Source: Litoditis marina (Eukaryota > Nematoda > Chromadorea > Rhabditida > Rhabditidae). From it: a stretch of DNA of 64,000 nt. The stretch is taken from the NCBI GenBank assembly GCA_964036275.1, contig OZ038433.1:46367097-46431096 (forward strand), written 5' to 3'. The notes below the pieces were generated by a model. The model saw only the letters and a list, made by a program, of their open reading frames with translations, did not search any database and was not told the origin of the DNA. A program made the translations under genes and the position numbers. Numbering within the stretch: the first letter of the stretch is position 1; each line of letters starts with the position of its first letter. This document shows positions 34,601-47,600 of the stretch, piece after piece.

Positions 34601-37600
34601 CCGCCATGGGAGCATTGTTCCAGGTAGCTCATTTCCAGGCGAATTCTTTATTTAACCGTGCTTTTTGTTATCCGTGCCAGTTAACCGTAAACCGAAGTTA
34701 TGGTTAACACTTTTGTTGACCACTTGGTGTTCGCGGATTTCATCCAAAAGACGTTGGAAAAAGGGTTAATATAAAAATGGTTGAATGGTTAACTGTAACC
34801 CGATTAACGGTTAATTGGCAGGGTTAACGAAATTTGCGGTTCCTTGTGAAATTTGCCTCATTTCCATAGACAAGTACAGTAAAGTTGTAAGTTGGCCGAA
34901 CAGCAAAAAAGAAGTCATTTTTCAGTCTCCATTCACGCTAATATCGAGAAAATCTCCTAATTTTCTGCAAAATCATTTTGATTCACGTATCACGTATTTG
35001 AATCGGAAAAGCGTTTTCGTTTTGAAGAAAAGTACCTGTTGAGATTCATAATTTTCTTCGTGTATTCACTTATCTTTCATTTTATCTTTCAGGCTGCTCA
35101 TCTAAGCAAGGGATTCAAAGTGAAGCCGTTCCATTTAGAAGATATCGTCATATTCCCCGTGCAGGTAGCTTCTTCCTCATTTACTTGTATTTTCTATTTA
35201 CTAACTTTTCCAGTCAACGAAGTACCATTTACATGATAATACTGAATAAAACTATAAAACCATGTACAAGGTTTGCTCTTTCCAACGCAAGTCTGTTCTA
35301 TACGGTGTATATTTCCTTATACTGCTGGGTTTTAGTTTGATCTCGTTGCTTTTCGTCCGAAACTTGTAAAAATTGTGATGTGATTCGCGATCAAACTACA
35401 ACAAAGATTTCACAAGCATTATAGTTGTCTGGGTTTTTTTATATGTTGTATTGTGGTTCAAATTACAGTTTACTGTAAAGTTTATTCGTTATTGCAGGTG
35501 AACTTTGTCAGCAACCAGAAACGAGATGACGGTGAAATCGTTCAAAATCCCATCACGCGACAAATGTTCCAGTACAAGGCCGGATTCCCCACCACACGCA
35601 AGGTTCGTTCTTGGTCTGAATAGATTGTAGTCTTTATTCGCGATTGAACATCGTTCCACGTAGTTTGAGGTTTGAAATGTTAGCTTTTCTTCAAACGAAC
35701 CCATGGGACCCAAATTTGTTCGAAGTTTCGAACTGTTTTGGTAACTCGTATAGTGGACCTATACCTGTCGCATTTTCTCTGGAGGGTAGAGAAACATTTA
35801 CCATATAGACTTGCTCACTTGCTTCAGAAAGAGTGAACCATATGTGTATGTTTTGTTCGAGACTGAGTTAGCATACCGTACTCCTCATAGATATTTTTCT
35901 TGATGGTTTCATAGATTTCACTTGTTAGCAAGTGAAATCTATCGCTGGTCAGTATTATTTGAAATGGTTTTTTTTTCGAAATGGAAATATTGTTTTTAGA
36001 ATAGAATGTATGTCCAAGTTCATACATTTTACGTATTAATAAAGGATTAGAGAAAGACTGCTGACTCTACATTTTATTTTCCAGACAATCTCCTTCACTT
36101 CATTCGAGCAGGATTTCGGCTTTGAGTTGAACCACGGAGATGTCAGTCATTTCACTAAGGATCAGATTGAGTGAGTTGGTTTGGGAAGTTGGTTTCACTT
36201 TCACATTTCACACAATTTTTGTAGTATGGTCATGGTAATTATCACACATTAGTAAGGTGTGCTTATTTTACAAGAATAAATTCTTTTTTTGATTTATGTA
36301 CGTGAAAACGTATACGTAATGATATTGCATGAAAACTAGTTCCTTTTACCCGAGTTTGTTGGAAAGAGAGCCCGTTTTTCAAAAGTAGTTCATCAACATG
36401 GATAGAATTGCTTTATTCTGCCTATCGTTGTTATTATTATAATTATTGATAGCTCTCTGTTGGGTTTCGTGGAATGAGGTTGTTCTCTGCAGGCAGTTCT
36501 CCTCTCTCACTTCGAAGTTGTCCTCTATTTCCGTGGGCGGTGTTTCTGGTGCAATCGAGAAGAATGAACACCCAGAAGAGACGGAGTTCAAGGGAGTCAA
36601 AGTACGCATACTGTAAACGTAGGGCAACTTTGTTGTTCACAGAAATTCATTCAAAAGCGGGTGTTTCATCTGGTATCGCAGTTTTACAATGTGCCGCTGG
36701 AATTGTGCATAAAAATAAAGCAAATTTACCCGTTATCCGGCGCAAAACTAGGCCCGTACTTTCATTTTTTTCCTGCTGGTATGTTAGAAATTCTTATTCT
36801 GCTGTTTCAGGTTGGATTCCGTCTGGACAAGTCGGGCATCGTACGAGTGGAAAAGGCTGAGGCAATCATCCAGAGAAAGAAGACGGGAGTAGTCGAATGT
36901 GTGTCCAGTCATAATAATAATTAAAGAAGGACGATTATGTGCTCCGATCCCGACGCTTCGGTCATTTAAACTGCGAACATGTTTCAATTTCAGTTTAAAG
37001 GACCGATGCGTCGGGATTGGTTCACATAATCGTCCTACTGTAAACAAATAAACTTTATGAGTAGTTATGTACAACGTGAGATTACAACATGTATGTATGT
37101 GATTATGTGAACGGACATATGAGAAGTTTGAACACTCCAGCAAGTGTCTGACTAACTAGAATAATCACTGAAACTTGTTCTGCTGAATTCGGGAACATTC
37201 GCATATTTTTGTTGAAGAATCAAGGAATTTAATTAAGATCATTAGGGAAACTGGTTCATTTCTGTAGAATAGTCGCGCATTACTAGTGAACACAGCTACT
37301 AACTATTGAACCAAGTCGTTTTTGGATAGTCTACAACTGATACAGGGTGGCTGATAAGTTGACTACCTGTCCAATGGATGTTTCTAACAGTCTTAGACCT
37401 CTAAGTTTATTCGTATTCTCTGTTTATTGTCTGTTGACTATTGGATTAAGAGTGCTCTTTCAGCTATCACGAGCAAAATCAGTGGGTTCTTCTCATCTAC
37501 TAGTGAGGAGGAAGAGGGTGACAAAGAAAGTGAAGAGAAAAAGGAAGAAGAAACAGACGGAAAGGAGGGAGATCGGGAAGAGAAGAATGAGGAAAAGAAG

Positions 37601-40600
37601 AACGAAAAAGAGGAAAAGAGCAAGGATGAAGATGATAAAAAGGAGGACTCCAAAGACAAGAAGGACACTGACGAAGCCAAGGTGAGAGATAGCTGATTTG
37701 TCGTCTTTGCTCAGCAACAGATTCATAGTCGGCGTGTAACATTCAAACGAGTGATAGTCCGTCAATTTTTTTTCGGTTTTTTTTTTCGATGGAGATTCAG
37801 TTTACTTCTCCGGATGCTTATGATATGGGGTTGTTATGGAGTAATTATATGTTTTTTTCTTCCAGAAAAATGGTACCGAAGAAGTGGCAAAGAAGAAGAA
37901 GATTCCCGACGTTTCTCGAACCCCCCTCACCGTTGTTTCCACCTATGCGGCTGCCAATATCATGAACAGCGACCAAGTGACAGATGCCAAGAAAATGTAG
38001 GCCCAGTTTTCTGATAATTCTATTTCTCAGCTGTTTTTTTTAAATTGTAACAGGCTGGACATTCAATTCATGTTTGAAATACGTGGTTCGATTGATAACA
38101 AGTTAACAAGTGTTTTAAAGTTTTAATTCATTACAAAACGTAGTTGTCACCGTCTTTTGTGACAACTGGAAGCACAGGGTAACCATTCCCTGCCAGCCGC
38201 TCAATTTACCTCCATTTGTATTTATTTTAATTGTGCCCTACGCTCACGTTTCTAAATTGGCTCCTGACCTCTTACCTTAGCCAAGTTTTTTTTTCATTTT
38301 GCATTCCGCTCTGTTTCAGTCTGGAGTCTTTCGAAAGAGCCGAAAAACTGGCTGCTGAGCGAGCCGCCGCCGAAAACGAGCTGGAAGCATACGCATTCGA
38401 GGTGGGTACTCAGCTATAGACAGGAAAGAAAGTAAAATGAATACTAGTGTTAGTGATACTGAAATGTGAAGGTAAAAATGAAACTCTCTCGTTCTACTCA
38501 TGTTTTCTGGACTGCTATAACAATAACACTTAGTAATCAATAAAGAAAAGCTGTATTTTCCAACTGACAGATTTATACTAATACATTATATTTTATTTTC
38601 ACATTTTCGAACAAATTCAATGTAGTAAGTAAAACCTAGAATCCACGTGTGGGGGGGGGACACAAAGATCAATTGGCTTTGGCTAGCTTGCCGATGTTTG
38701 GATTCGTTCTATCGCAAATTTATCCCCAGCTTTTGTTCTTTTTTCATCTTTCTATTTAGATATATTCATTTATACTTCATTTCAGGCGACTTTGCTCCTT
38801 GATGAAGAAGAGTTTGTTCGATTTGCCTCCGAAAAAGAAAAGGAATCGCTAGGAGCTGAGGTTTGTTTTGTACTGTTTCATTTCTCACCGTACTCCAAGT
38901 TGCCGGAATAGCCACAAAAATGCCAAAGGCAGGCTTCATATTCAAAATCATGAATTTCAACCTAGTTTATGGAAAAACATGATCATTTTTGTAGAATGGT
39001 GAAATATTGCTGGTGTGTGCCCTCACTTCTGCTGACCATTTAGTATTTCTGAATAAATACCGGGCAATTATGTTTCCCGTTCCTGAGTTTATGTTTTGTA
39101 GTTCAATTATTATCACCTTCTTTTCACCGTTCAGAATCAAATAATTGAATCACTGACTGGATTTTACCTAGATGAAAATGATTCATTAATGTATTAAATT
39201 GTGTTTTCCATTGCAGACGAAGCGCGTCCGTGCGTGGTTGGAGGATGAAACTAGTCCCGAGACGAAAACGGGAGAATTCAAGGAGAACTACAACACAATC
39301 AGGGACATCGTTCATCCTATCAAGAAGCGGAGCTCAGAAGCACAGGTACGAATGGAGCTTGTGTTCAAAGTCATCTCGGTATGGCTTGTTAAAGAAGTCG
39401 CACGATGCGATGAAATTGCGGTTTTTGCGGTTCAACACTCAACAGTTCAGTTTTAAAGTATCGTGGCAATTTCTCGTAAAAAATAGTTTTTTTTTCTGGA
39501 CATCTGGACATTCATGTTTTCAACAGCGTATGTTGTTTTCTAATAAAAAAAACTGCGACCTTTCTGGATGTGTAATAATTGTATTAATGGAAAAATAGGA
39601 GACTATATAATATGATTATGTTACCAAAGTGTTTTATTGTGTTCAGAGTCGTCCGTTGTCCATTTCCAACCTGGAGTCGATGATTAATTCGTCCCGAGTC
39701 TTTGTCGGAATGGGAGGAGACGACGAGAAGTCGCTCTTCAATAAGGTTGGCCTGGTTTCCGTAGTTTGATCGAGGAACTTTAGTGAAAGAGGGGCGAACA
39801 AGTTTTTTTGCAAAAATTAGGGGGTCGCGAGTTGATAATCACAGAATATCCCGTAGTTTAACGAAAAGTTGGGGTGGGATCGCGAGAATGTGTCAAAAAC
39901 AACCTTACTTTGGTTAATTCAACTTGTTTTCGATCCAACTCATGAATGTTTACGTATTAAACCAAATTTTGTCAGTTAATGTAAGATGCATTTGTAACAT
40001 GTGCTTTCCAGTCGGACACGGTTGCCTTCGAGAAGAAATTGAACCGGCTGACGACGTGGTTGGAGGGGAAGAAGACTGACCAGAAACAGAAGAAGGAATA
40101 CGAAGATCCCGCAGTGTTTACTAGTGAAATCGAGGGGAAGGTACGTGAACTACGTGCATTTTCGAGTGAATATGTCAGAGTCAGATGGTCAGAAAAAGCA
40201 GCTTTTTTTTGGGTAAAAACTCAGTCGGAACACAGAACACCAGCCTAATTTGGTGCAAAGTTAAGTTGTTACTAATTTGTAAAGGTACGACGATTTGCCC
40301 TATTGATGTTTCACAAGAACTTTGATAAGTTGGACTTTTAATGCAAAGCCATGGAATTGAATACGGGACGAAATATGATATAAGTTGTTTAGATTTCTGC
40401 GGCTACTCTGTCATTTTTACTGGTTTTTGGAGGCTTCACGGATTCAATTCCAGATCAAGGCGTTGGATCGAGAACTGAAGTCGTTCATGAAGAAGATGCG
40501 ATCGGAGCGAACTGTGAATCTGACCAAGGATAAGGAAGCGAAAAGGGGAGAGGAGAAGAAAAAAGAGAAAGAGGAAAAGAAGGAGAAGAAAGAACCGACT

Positions 40601-40666
40601 GTCGACAGTACTGCCACTCCTCCCCCAGTTGAGCCCAGTGAGGAGAACAAGAAAACTGAGTTGTAG
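28657..40666 (+). CDS. HYOU1: Hypoxia up-regulated protein 1 (GRP170), ER Hsp110-type chaperone, 26 exons
   Basis: Exons: 28657-28717, 28934-28983, 29155-29252, 29582-29701, 30129-30188, 30515-30698, 31391-31558, 32203-32303, 32675-32747, 33048-33119, 33667-33768, 34193-34269, 34563-34623, 35093-35164, 35498-35602, 36085-36170, 36493-36601, 36811-36898, 37464-37681, 37866-37996, 38320-38401, 38786-38860, 39217-39345, 39647-39745, 40012-40140, 40454-40666. The total of 2763 nt gives 920 aa in frame. A signal peptide ([18 protein letters not shown]) is followed by the Hsp70-type ATPase start [46 protein letters not shown] and [10 protein letters not shown] are GRP170 hallmarks. An acidic/Lys loop (exon 19) and helical C-terminal domain follow, and the C-terminus is KTEL, a KDEL-type ER retrieval signal. 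It acts as nucleotide exchange factor and holdase with BiP. Least certain join: the exon 18/19 junction. Confidence 0.95.
30801..30820 (+). repeat. Duplicated end of HYOU1 exon 6 in intron 6
   Basis: agtcaatctgctacaggt repeats, with one change, the last coding bases of exon 6 plus its splice donor (30681-30700), 120 bp downstream. Confidence 0.8.
32846..32890. repeat. Short tandem palindrome in HYOU1 intron 9
   Basis: The unit acattaggacatatgtttca occurs twice in tandem. It contains the palindrome catatg and inverted gaaacat/atgtttc. Confidence 0.7.
34680..34830. mobile_element. Family G (ggttaacc-rich) repeat, copy 1
   Basis: Built around cagttaaccgtaaacc and agggttaacga, with gacgttggaaaaagggtta in the middle. 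An inverted-orientation relative occurs at about 52690. Confidence 0.55.
35297..35407. mobile_element. Family C foldback element in HYOU1 intron 14
   Basis: Runs from tatacggtgtat and tttagtttgatctcgttgct to gcgatcaaactacaac. One of the clearer family C copies. Confidence 0.7.
35911..35942. repeat. Perfect 14-bp hairpin in HYOU1 intron 15
   Basis: Arms atagatttcacttg with a ttag loop, no mismatch. Confidence 0.9.
36921..37043. mobile_element. Hairpin MITE family B, copy 4 (HYOU1 intron 18)
   Basis: Starts TTAA 23 nt after the exon 18 donor. The right TTAA has decayed (gtaa). Confidence 0.82.
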
Positions 40667-41339
40667 TTTGTACTCTTTAAACTATTGATTTTTTTCCTGG
40701 CGATTAGCACTCGCCAAGGCTAATAGGAGCTGTTGTTTTTGTTGCTCCAGCATTTTATCATTTAGGGATTTACAAATTGTCTCCTCTGTTTGGGTATTCA
40801 CCCTAGGATTGTGTGACTGACTTTTTATTTAGGAGTTTCTCAGTTTTTTGGCGTTTGCACGATAGTTTTGGTCCTTTTTTCCAGTTCAATTCCAATTGGG
40901 ATAATTGTTTATTTTTATCCTTCTCCCCAGTCAAACATCAAATTCAGTACCCCGTTGTTGAAAAATATTCACATTGGAACTACTTTAAGCGGCTCCTGGC
41001 GGCCAATTATGGGTGACTTATTTATTTATTTATTAACCAATCTTTCTCCTTCTGTGATTACTTTTGTTGTGTTTTTTGTTTGGAATGAATTCTCCAACTA
41101 AACTTGTTTTTTTATTATTCCTAAAGTTTGAAAAATGAGCGAGAAAAAAGAGAAATTTGAGCTGGAAATGTCGCCCACAAAAGTTTAGACTGGTTTAGTA
41201 GTTTACATTGTAAAAACTTAGTTGAAAGAGTTGCTTCCAAGTATCTTTTAAAAAAAATTCACAGTTATTCAGTAATCAGTAGACAACCCCGCTTTATCTG
41301 TTTGTTATCCAATGGAAACTCCATCATATGCAAGAATAT

Positions 41340-41413
<74 letters not shown>

Positions 41414-41620
41414 CCTCCCTCCCTCCCTCTTTCTATCTCTTTCTCTATCTTTCAAGAGGTGCATTAGTTTCAATACCCCCTCACCGTTTCTAACGGGAAA
41501 ACAATACATAGAGTGCAATTCCCTGTTCATTTCGTGAGAAAACGTGTGGAATCTCACGTGTTCTCCTCTGTCTCCTGGTTTTCATTTAATTGAAAGAAGA
41601 CAATATCGGAGGACGGTTGA
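40667..41620. other. HYOU1-ABCG intergenic spacer
   Basis: AT-rich spacer of 954 bp between two genes on one strand. I see no AATAAA near the HYOU1 stop. A (CT)n tract occupies 41349-41452. Confidence 0.5.
41349..41452. repeat. (CT)n microsatellite upstream of the ABCG gene
   Basis: Nearly pure CT with a short CCCT step. It ends about 170 bp before the ABCG start codon. Confidence 0.96.
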
Positions 41621-44600
41621 ATGGCCTCCGCTAGCAGCAAATCCAATAAAAGAACCACTAGGACCAAGGTAAATCGTTTGAAGCTATAATAATTAGTTAC
41701 TTAGTTAAGAACTAAAATAGATAAATGTTTCTAAGCCCAGATATAATAGGTCTCACCTCGTAACACCTACCAGCATTCAATGTGTACTAATGGTGAACTC
41801 TATATCTAACCGGGTTTTTAGGTAACCTAACCCTTTTTTGGTAATCTCTTTTTCAGGTTACCTCAGTTGGCAACCGGTTGGTCACCTGAAATGAAAAAAC
41901 GGTTACCTGTTTTTCCAACGCAAAATGTGGTTTTTACCGTTAGTTTTACCGGTGACCGGATTTTAGTTTTAGGTTACTTCCAGGTTTCCTAGTAAGGTAA
42001 CCTCAAAAAAGTTAGCAGCAAAGGGTTAGGTTACCTGAAAACCCGGTTAGTTGTAGAATTGGCCGTACTAAATATCAGAACCGTTTGAAAACACAAAGTT
42101 ATGATTATGTTCCTTATCGGTTTACCTACCAGACAACCTGAAAAGATTAGTTAAAGATTGGCCTCTTCAACCAGGTCATTTGCAACCGGTTTTAGAGAAG
42201 TTATAACTCCTTATTAATATCGAAACAATCCAAATCGAAAGTTAAAGAAGGACGATAATGTGGACCAATCTCGTGTCAACGGTCCTTTTAACTGCAACTG
42301 GAAAATGTATTGCAGTTTAATGGACTGAAGCGTTGTGATTGGACCACATAATCGTCCTTATTTAGGTAATTATACTGATTCAACTCATTTTCAGGATGCC
42401 TCCACCGCAAAGACATCACAAGACACTGACACCGAGCCTCTGCTCAATCAAAGTAGGCCATTAAAGGGATTTGAGAGTTGTAGTTTGATGGAAGCACAGA
42501 TCAAAATTTGCGATCAAGTACTGAAATGCAGAATAGCTTATAGTAGTACATATTTTCTGATTTGCAGCATACTACAGTATTAACTTAAAACAAACCCTTC
42601 TGAAATTATGAGATCGTCTATCAGCACTATTTCACGACCTTCTCGTAAGATGTGATTAGTTTTCGGGCTTATACATGATTGCGAGATAGTGTGAAGCTCA
42701 CAACAAGTATTGAGTGTTTGAAGTGTTTCACGGAACTTTTTGTTCTACAGTGGCAACTATGATAACTTCGAGTAAAATATTTATGGAACTACTTTCAACA
42801 CAACTATTATTCTGTCTCAAAAATGGTACTTTCAGATAGCCAGGAAGGGAAAACATTGGTGTGGCGTAATCTAGTCGCCACAGTCCCCATTCACTCCAAA
42901 ACGGAGAAGAATGAGCGGAAAACCGTGATCAACGATGGTAACTTTTGTTTGAATGTGTTTCCAATATCAGTTCCTTGTAAAGTGTTACAGGATTCGGTGG
43001 AATTTTGATATTCACCGTAATTTGTTTTGGTTCAGATATGAGAAACCAAGCCACAAGTTTTCCAATGAATTTCTCTCCTTATTAGTCATTCCACCACGTT
43101 TGGAGTCCGTAAAAGTCGATAATAAAGTTTCAACTGTGTGTCAATTAGACTTCTACTATTGAACACAAGTGCTAGCTCTTCTATCCTCCTGTTGAAACAT
43201 TGGAACGCGTGTTGTTTTCAGTTAGCGGCGCGGCTCTGCCGGGAGAAGTGCTGGCTATAATGGGTGGAAGTGGGGCCGGAAAGACGACTCTCATGAACAT
43301 GTTGGCACATTTAGACACGAAAGGAGTTGAGGTGAGTGCACGTGAAAAGTCACGTGAAACACGTGATCATGAATTTGATCAGGCTCAGTAGATTTGAAAG
43401 CATTGTAATAAAACAAGGAGAATTGTAGGAATTGTATTGGGATGAAAAGAAGACCGAAAGGTGAATGAATTTGCCACTTCTCGTGAGTCTAAAACGTGAC
43501 ACGTTGTACACTTTGACATAAATAATCACATTAATTGTATACACAATGAAGCTCTTCATGATGGAAGAGTTATGCTTCCATTCCTTTGGGGGTTTTCAGT
43601 TTGGTTATTTATTATTATGTGCTATTACGTGAGGGAATAAATATTATTAATGGATTTAAACAAAATGACTAAACTATATTCATTCCAGAAGAAAGGAACT
43701 ATTCTGGTTAATGGTCGTACCGTGTCAAAGACAGAAATGCGATCCATATCTGCCTATGTGCAACAGATTGATCTGTTCTGTGGCACACTGACTGTCAGGG
43801 AACAACTCACCTACTCGGTACGACGAGAAAGTTGAAGTATAGGATTTGTCAAACCGTTGTGGACACCGTACCATCGATTTTGTAAAGGGCGGGGTTTGGC
43901 GATGGACCAGCCAGTCTGCGTATCATTGATCTACACACTCTCTCAACTGCTGGCAAGTAATCAACGACCGCTCGCCCCGCATCGATCAATCAATCGAATC
44001 CTCTGCTGTCTTTATGGGGAAGATGGCGACTATATCGCCCCCCACTTTAGATGACTTTCCATTTTGAAGGGATGGTCAGATCATCCTTGTAGTTTGATCT
44101 TTGAAACACACAGGAAATCACGACTATGACTGAAAAGTAACGGGATCCAACTATAAATACAGTGAGGGTAGAACTTCAACAAGTGGGGGGCTGAACTTCA
44201 ATACCGGAAATGTTTACTTTTTACCCCACCCCCCTCCCACCCTCAACCTTTGTATTGCAGGTGATAAGTTGAATTATCACCCCCCGGTGGGGGGTCAAAC
44301 TACAATTCCCCAAATGCAATACAAATTCAGAGAGGTGGGGGGGGGGGGGGGGGGGGTAAAAAGTCAATGTTCTCGAATTCTGAGATGATTACAGTTTCCT
44401 TCCAGGCTCTTTTGCGAATGGGCCCCTCGTTCAGCCATGCAGAAAAAATGGAGAGAGTGGAACAAGTTATCAAGGAAATGAACCTCACTGACGCACAGGT
44501 ATAGTTCCGGTCATTCCCACTCAGACTTTGACAGCGTGCCAAAAAATATTCCAGACAATTTTTCACCACTTTTCAGTTTTTCGAAAAACTGCAAATTTCT

Positions 44601-47600
44601 GTTATCGGTTGATCAGTTTCATAAGAACACGTAAATCGAGAAATTTTCGGAATATTTGTGTTTCCTCTGAGAAATAGCCATCCTAAATCCTTCACACAAT
44701 GCCAATAAGTCTTATTGCGAATGTATTAATGTAACGAACTATTAGGTGTCACGATTTAACATGAACTCTTACATTATACATTTGAACTTAGTTTCGTCAT
44801 TTTGCAACTGAATGATCGAACTTTTCGAATTTCTGAACAAAGTTTGTAGTGTTGAGAACTGAATGCGAAAGTTCACCCGGAACATGAAAATGTGAAACGG
44901 TCACGTCTAATTCTTCACGTAACTCTGCCAAATAGTGGATTGCTGGTTTTTCAGAACACACTGATTGGGATTCCGAATCGAACGAAGGGAATCTCTATCG
45001 GCGAGAAGAAAAGACTGGCTTTCGCTTGCGAGGTTCGTTTCTGTTGGGAGTTTGGTGAGAAAACTTGGTAACTCTTCTCTTTTCATCCTCGATAGTACCA
45101 ATTTCTAGATTGATATTGGTGAGATATTTAGTAGAAGGTTAGTTGCGGTTTCTAACCGTTCTTCAGGATAGTACAGAGAAGGCATGCTAGAACATCACGA
45201 CACATTCACCAAATCCGGGATGTTTTCATTTATACTCTTGTATATCACATGCCTGCAGATGTTAATAAATAAATAAATCGATCAATGAACAAACCTTGTG
45301 TTGCAGGTTCTAACCGACCCGGCTGTCTTGTTCTGCGATGAACCTACCAGTGGCTTGGACGCGTTCATGGCCTCACAGGTAGGATAGAGTTGAATAATGT
45401 TTATTCATTATTTTGTTATTGAAAAACGACGCAAATCACAGAAAAACTAGGAGCCCCGGGGGATAGAGCGGCAGAACTCAATACGAAAAATGGGAATATA
45501 CGTACTCAATACGGAAATAGTTTGTTTCATTCGCACTGAGACTTATTGGCATCGTGCATGATTTTTGATTGACTATTTATTTCAGCAAACATAAGCATTT
45601 TGAAAACTGTTTTAATTCTGAACCACCGTTAACAAAGATTGAAAGTTTTGTGAGAATGTCCGAGATGGTGAAAAATAGCCCGCAATATTCATTGGCACGT
45701 TGCCGAAGTCTCAGTGGGAATGACCGGTACTATAATACGAGCCAGGGGAGCACAAAATCAATAATATCAGAGAAAATAATAACAGATTTCTCTCTTCATT
45801 CAATTTAATATGGAGTCCAAATGTCTGTTGTAGCTCGATGTCGACAGGCGCCATGATAGAAAAGTTTCAACCGAAAAATCAAAAATCAAACTACAGAAAC
45901 TGCGGGACAGGGCAAAAAACAGTTGAATTGAGAAGCGAACTCTATAGTGTGTGCCAAATTTATAAGTTTCCTTCTCTCACCGGAATCAACCTGTGAGCAA
46001 AAGATTCGTAGTTAAGCGCAAACCATTGCGCTATTAGCGATGTAGAGTAAAACTCCATAACCGCAAACCATTGCGCTATTAGCGATGTAGAGTAAAACTC
46101 CATAACCGGCTGGCTTTGACATCGAAGACATCTGTGCGCACACAGCGGAAAGTTAGATATACAGTACCCTTCCACCTCTCCGTTGGCAACCACTATATAC
46201 GGTGTATGTTTTACTCTACATCGCTGTGTTTGTAGTTTGATCCCACTGTTTTTGAGGTGACACTTTGCGGGTTTGGGTTAAGTCTGTACTGCAGACAAGA
46301 GTTCCGAGTTTGGCTAAGAATGAATTTAACTCCAAACTAAATCTGCATTAAACTAACAGACTGATCTTCCCGAGTTTGCCAATGAACAATATATTGCATT
46401 TATTATATTATTATTTTCTGTTTTGGATTTTCATCTTCTACTCAGCACATTAATATTACTATATACCGAAATCGAGATTTTTGAGTAGGTTCAGCATATT
46501 AAAAACAGCCGTACTAATTATTAACACGAATGAAACCTCGCAAATATAAAGCACATAAAATAAAGTTCTCAAACAGTGTACATTTACGATTCACCGAACA
46601 AGCCGGGAGACTCGCCCGCCACTTTGTCCTCTGTCTGAAACATTGCAGTAAAACAAATCGGAATTGCGGTAAAGGAAAAACTGTCCTACAGCAAAAGCTG
46701 GGGTTACATAGTAGCTGAGTAAAATGATACATTTGGGTCCTTCCCCTCTGTTTGTAGTTTGATCCCTACATTATAGTTGTATTTGGCTGGGTCTGATTAA
46801 ATAACAGAAAAGGTATCAAATTTCAGTTTTTTTCAGAATAGATTAAACTTATGGGTACATAGATGAAAATTATAATACATACTATCTATTAAAATCGGTG
46901 CATTAGATAAGTTGATAGTTACTCTGTACTTGCACTTTAATCAAACTATAACCAACCAAACCCAACTACAACCTATATTCTTATTCAGGTAGTCTCTGCC
47001 CTTCGCCTGATGACGAAGAAAGGAAAGACAATAGTCACCGTCATCCATCAACCAAGTAGTACCGTATTCAACATGTTCCACAAGTAGGTGAACAAGTTCA
47101 ACCAGTTTTCACCCAAAAACACTGATTATTTTCATTTAATTTTAACTAAAAGTGATCTGTTGAGTGAGTGTGAAAGTGTAGTTCTTTATTAATCCATTGT
47201 TTTCAACGTATTGTTCATTCTACGAGACTTTCTATTGAATAATTCGGGCAACCTGTATTCTCTTAGATGAAGGGGAGTAAAACATACTCACAGGGTACGC
47301 GCTTCCCATCTTATAGTACGATGTATGTTGCCCAATTTCCGTTGTGTTCTTGTAGTTTGGTCCCATTGCTTCTCGGTCGTGAATCGTAAGTTATGACTTG
47401 TATTCAACTACAACTCAGTTGGGATTGCCCATAGAATTGCCGTTGAAACGGAATTATAACAAACTTCTTTCAGAGTTTTGTTCATGGCGAATGGAAAACC
47501 AGCCTTCCATGGACCCGTCGACAAGTTGTGCGATTTCTTCGCCAGGTAGAGTTTATACGGTTAGTCGATTGCACAGTCACGTGAAACATGTTAAACATAG

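Noticed and set aside
37427..37742. Overlapping frames within HYOU1 exon 19
   Set aside because: Shadows of the Lys/Glu-rich chaperone loop. The true frame is fixed by exon phases.
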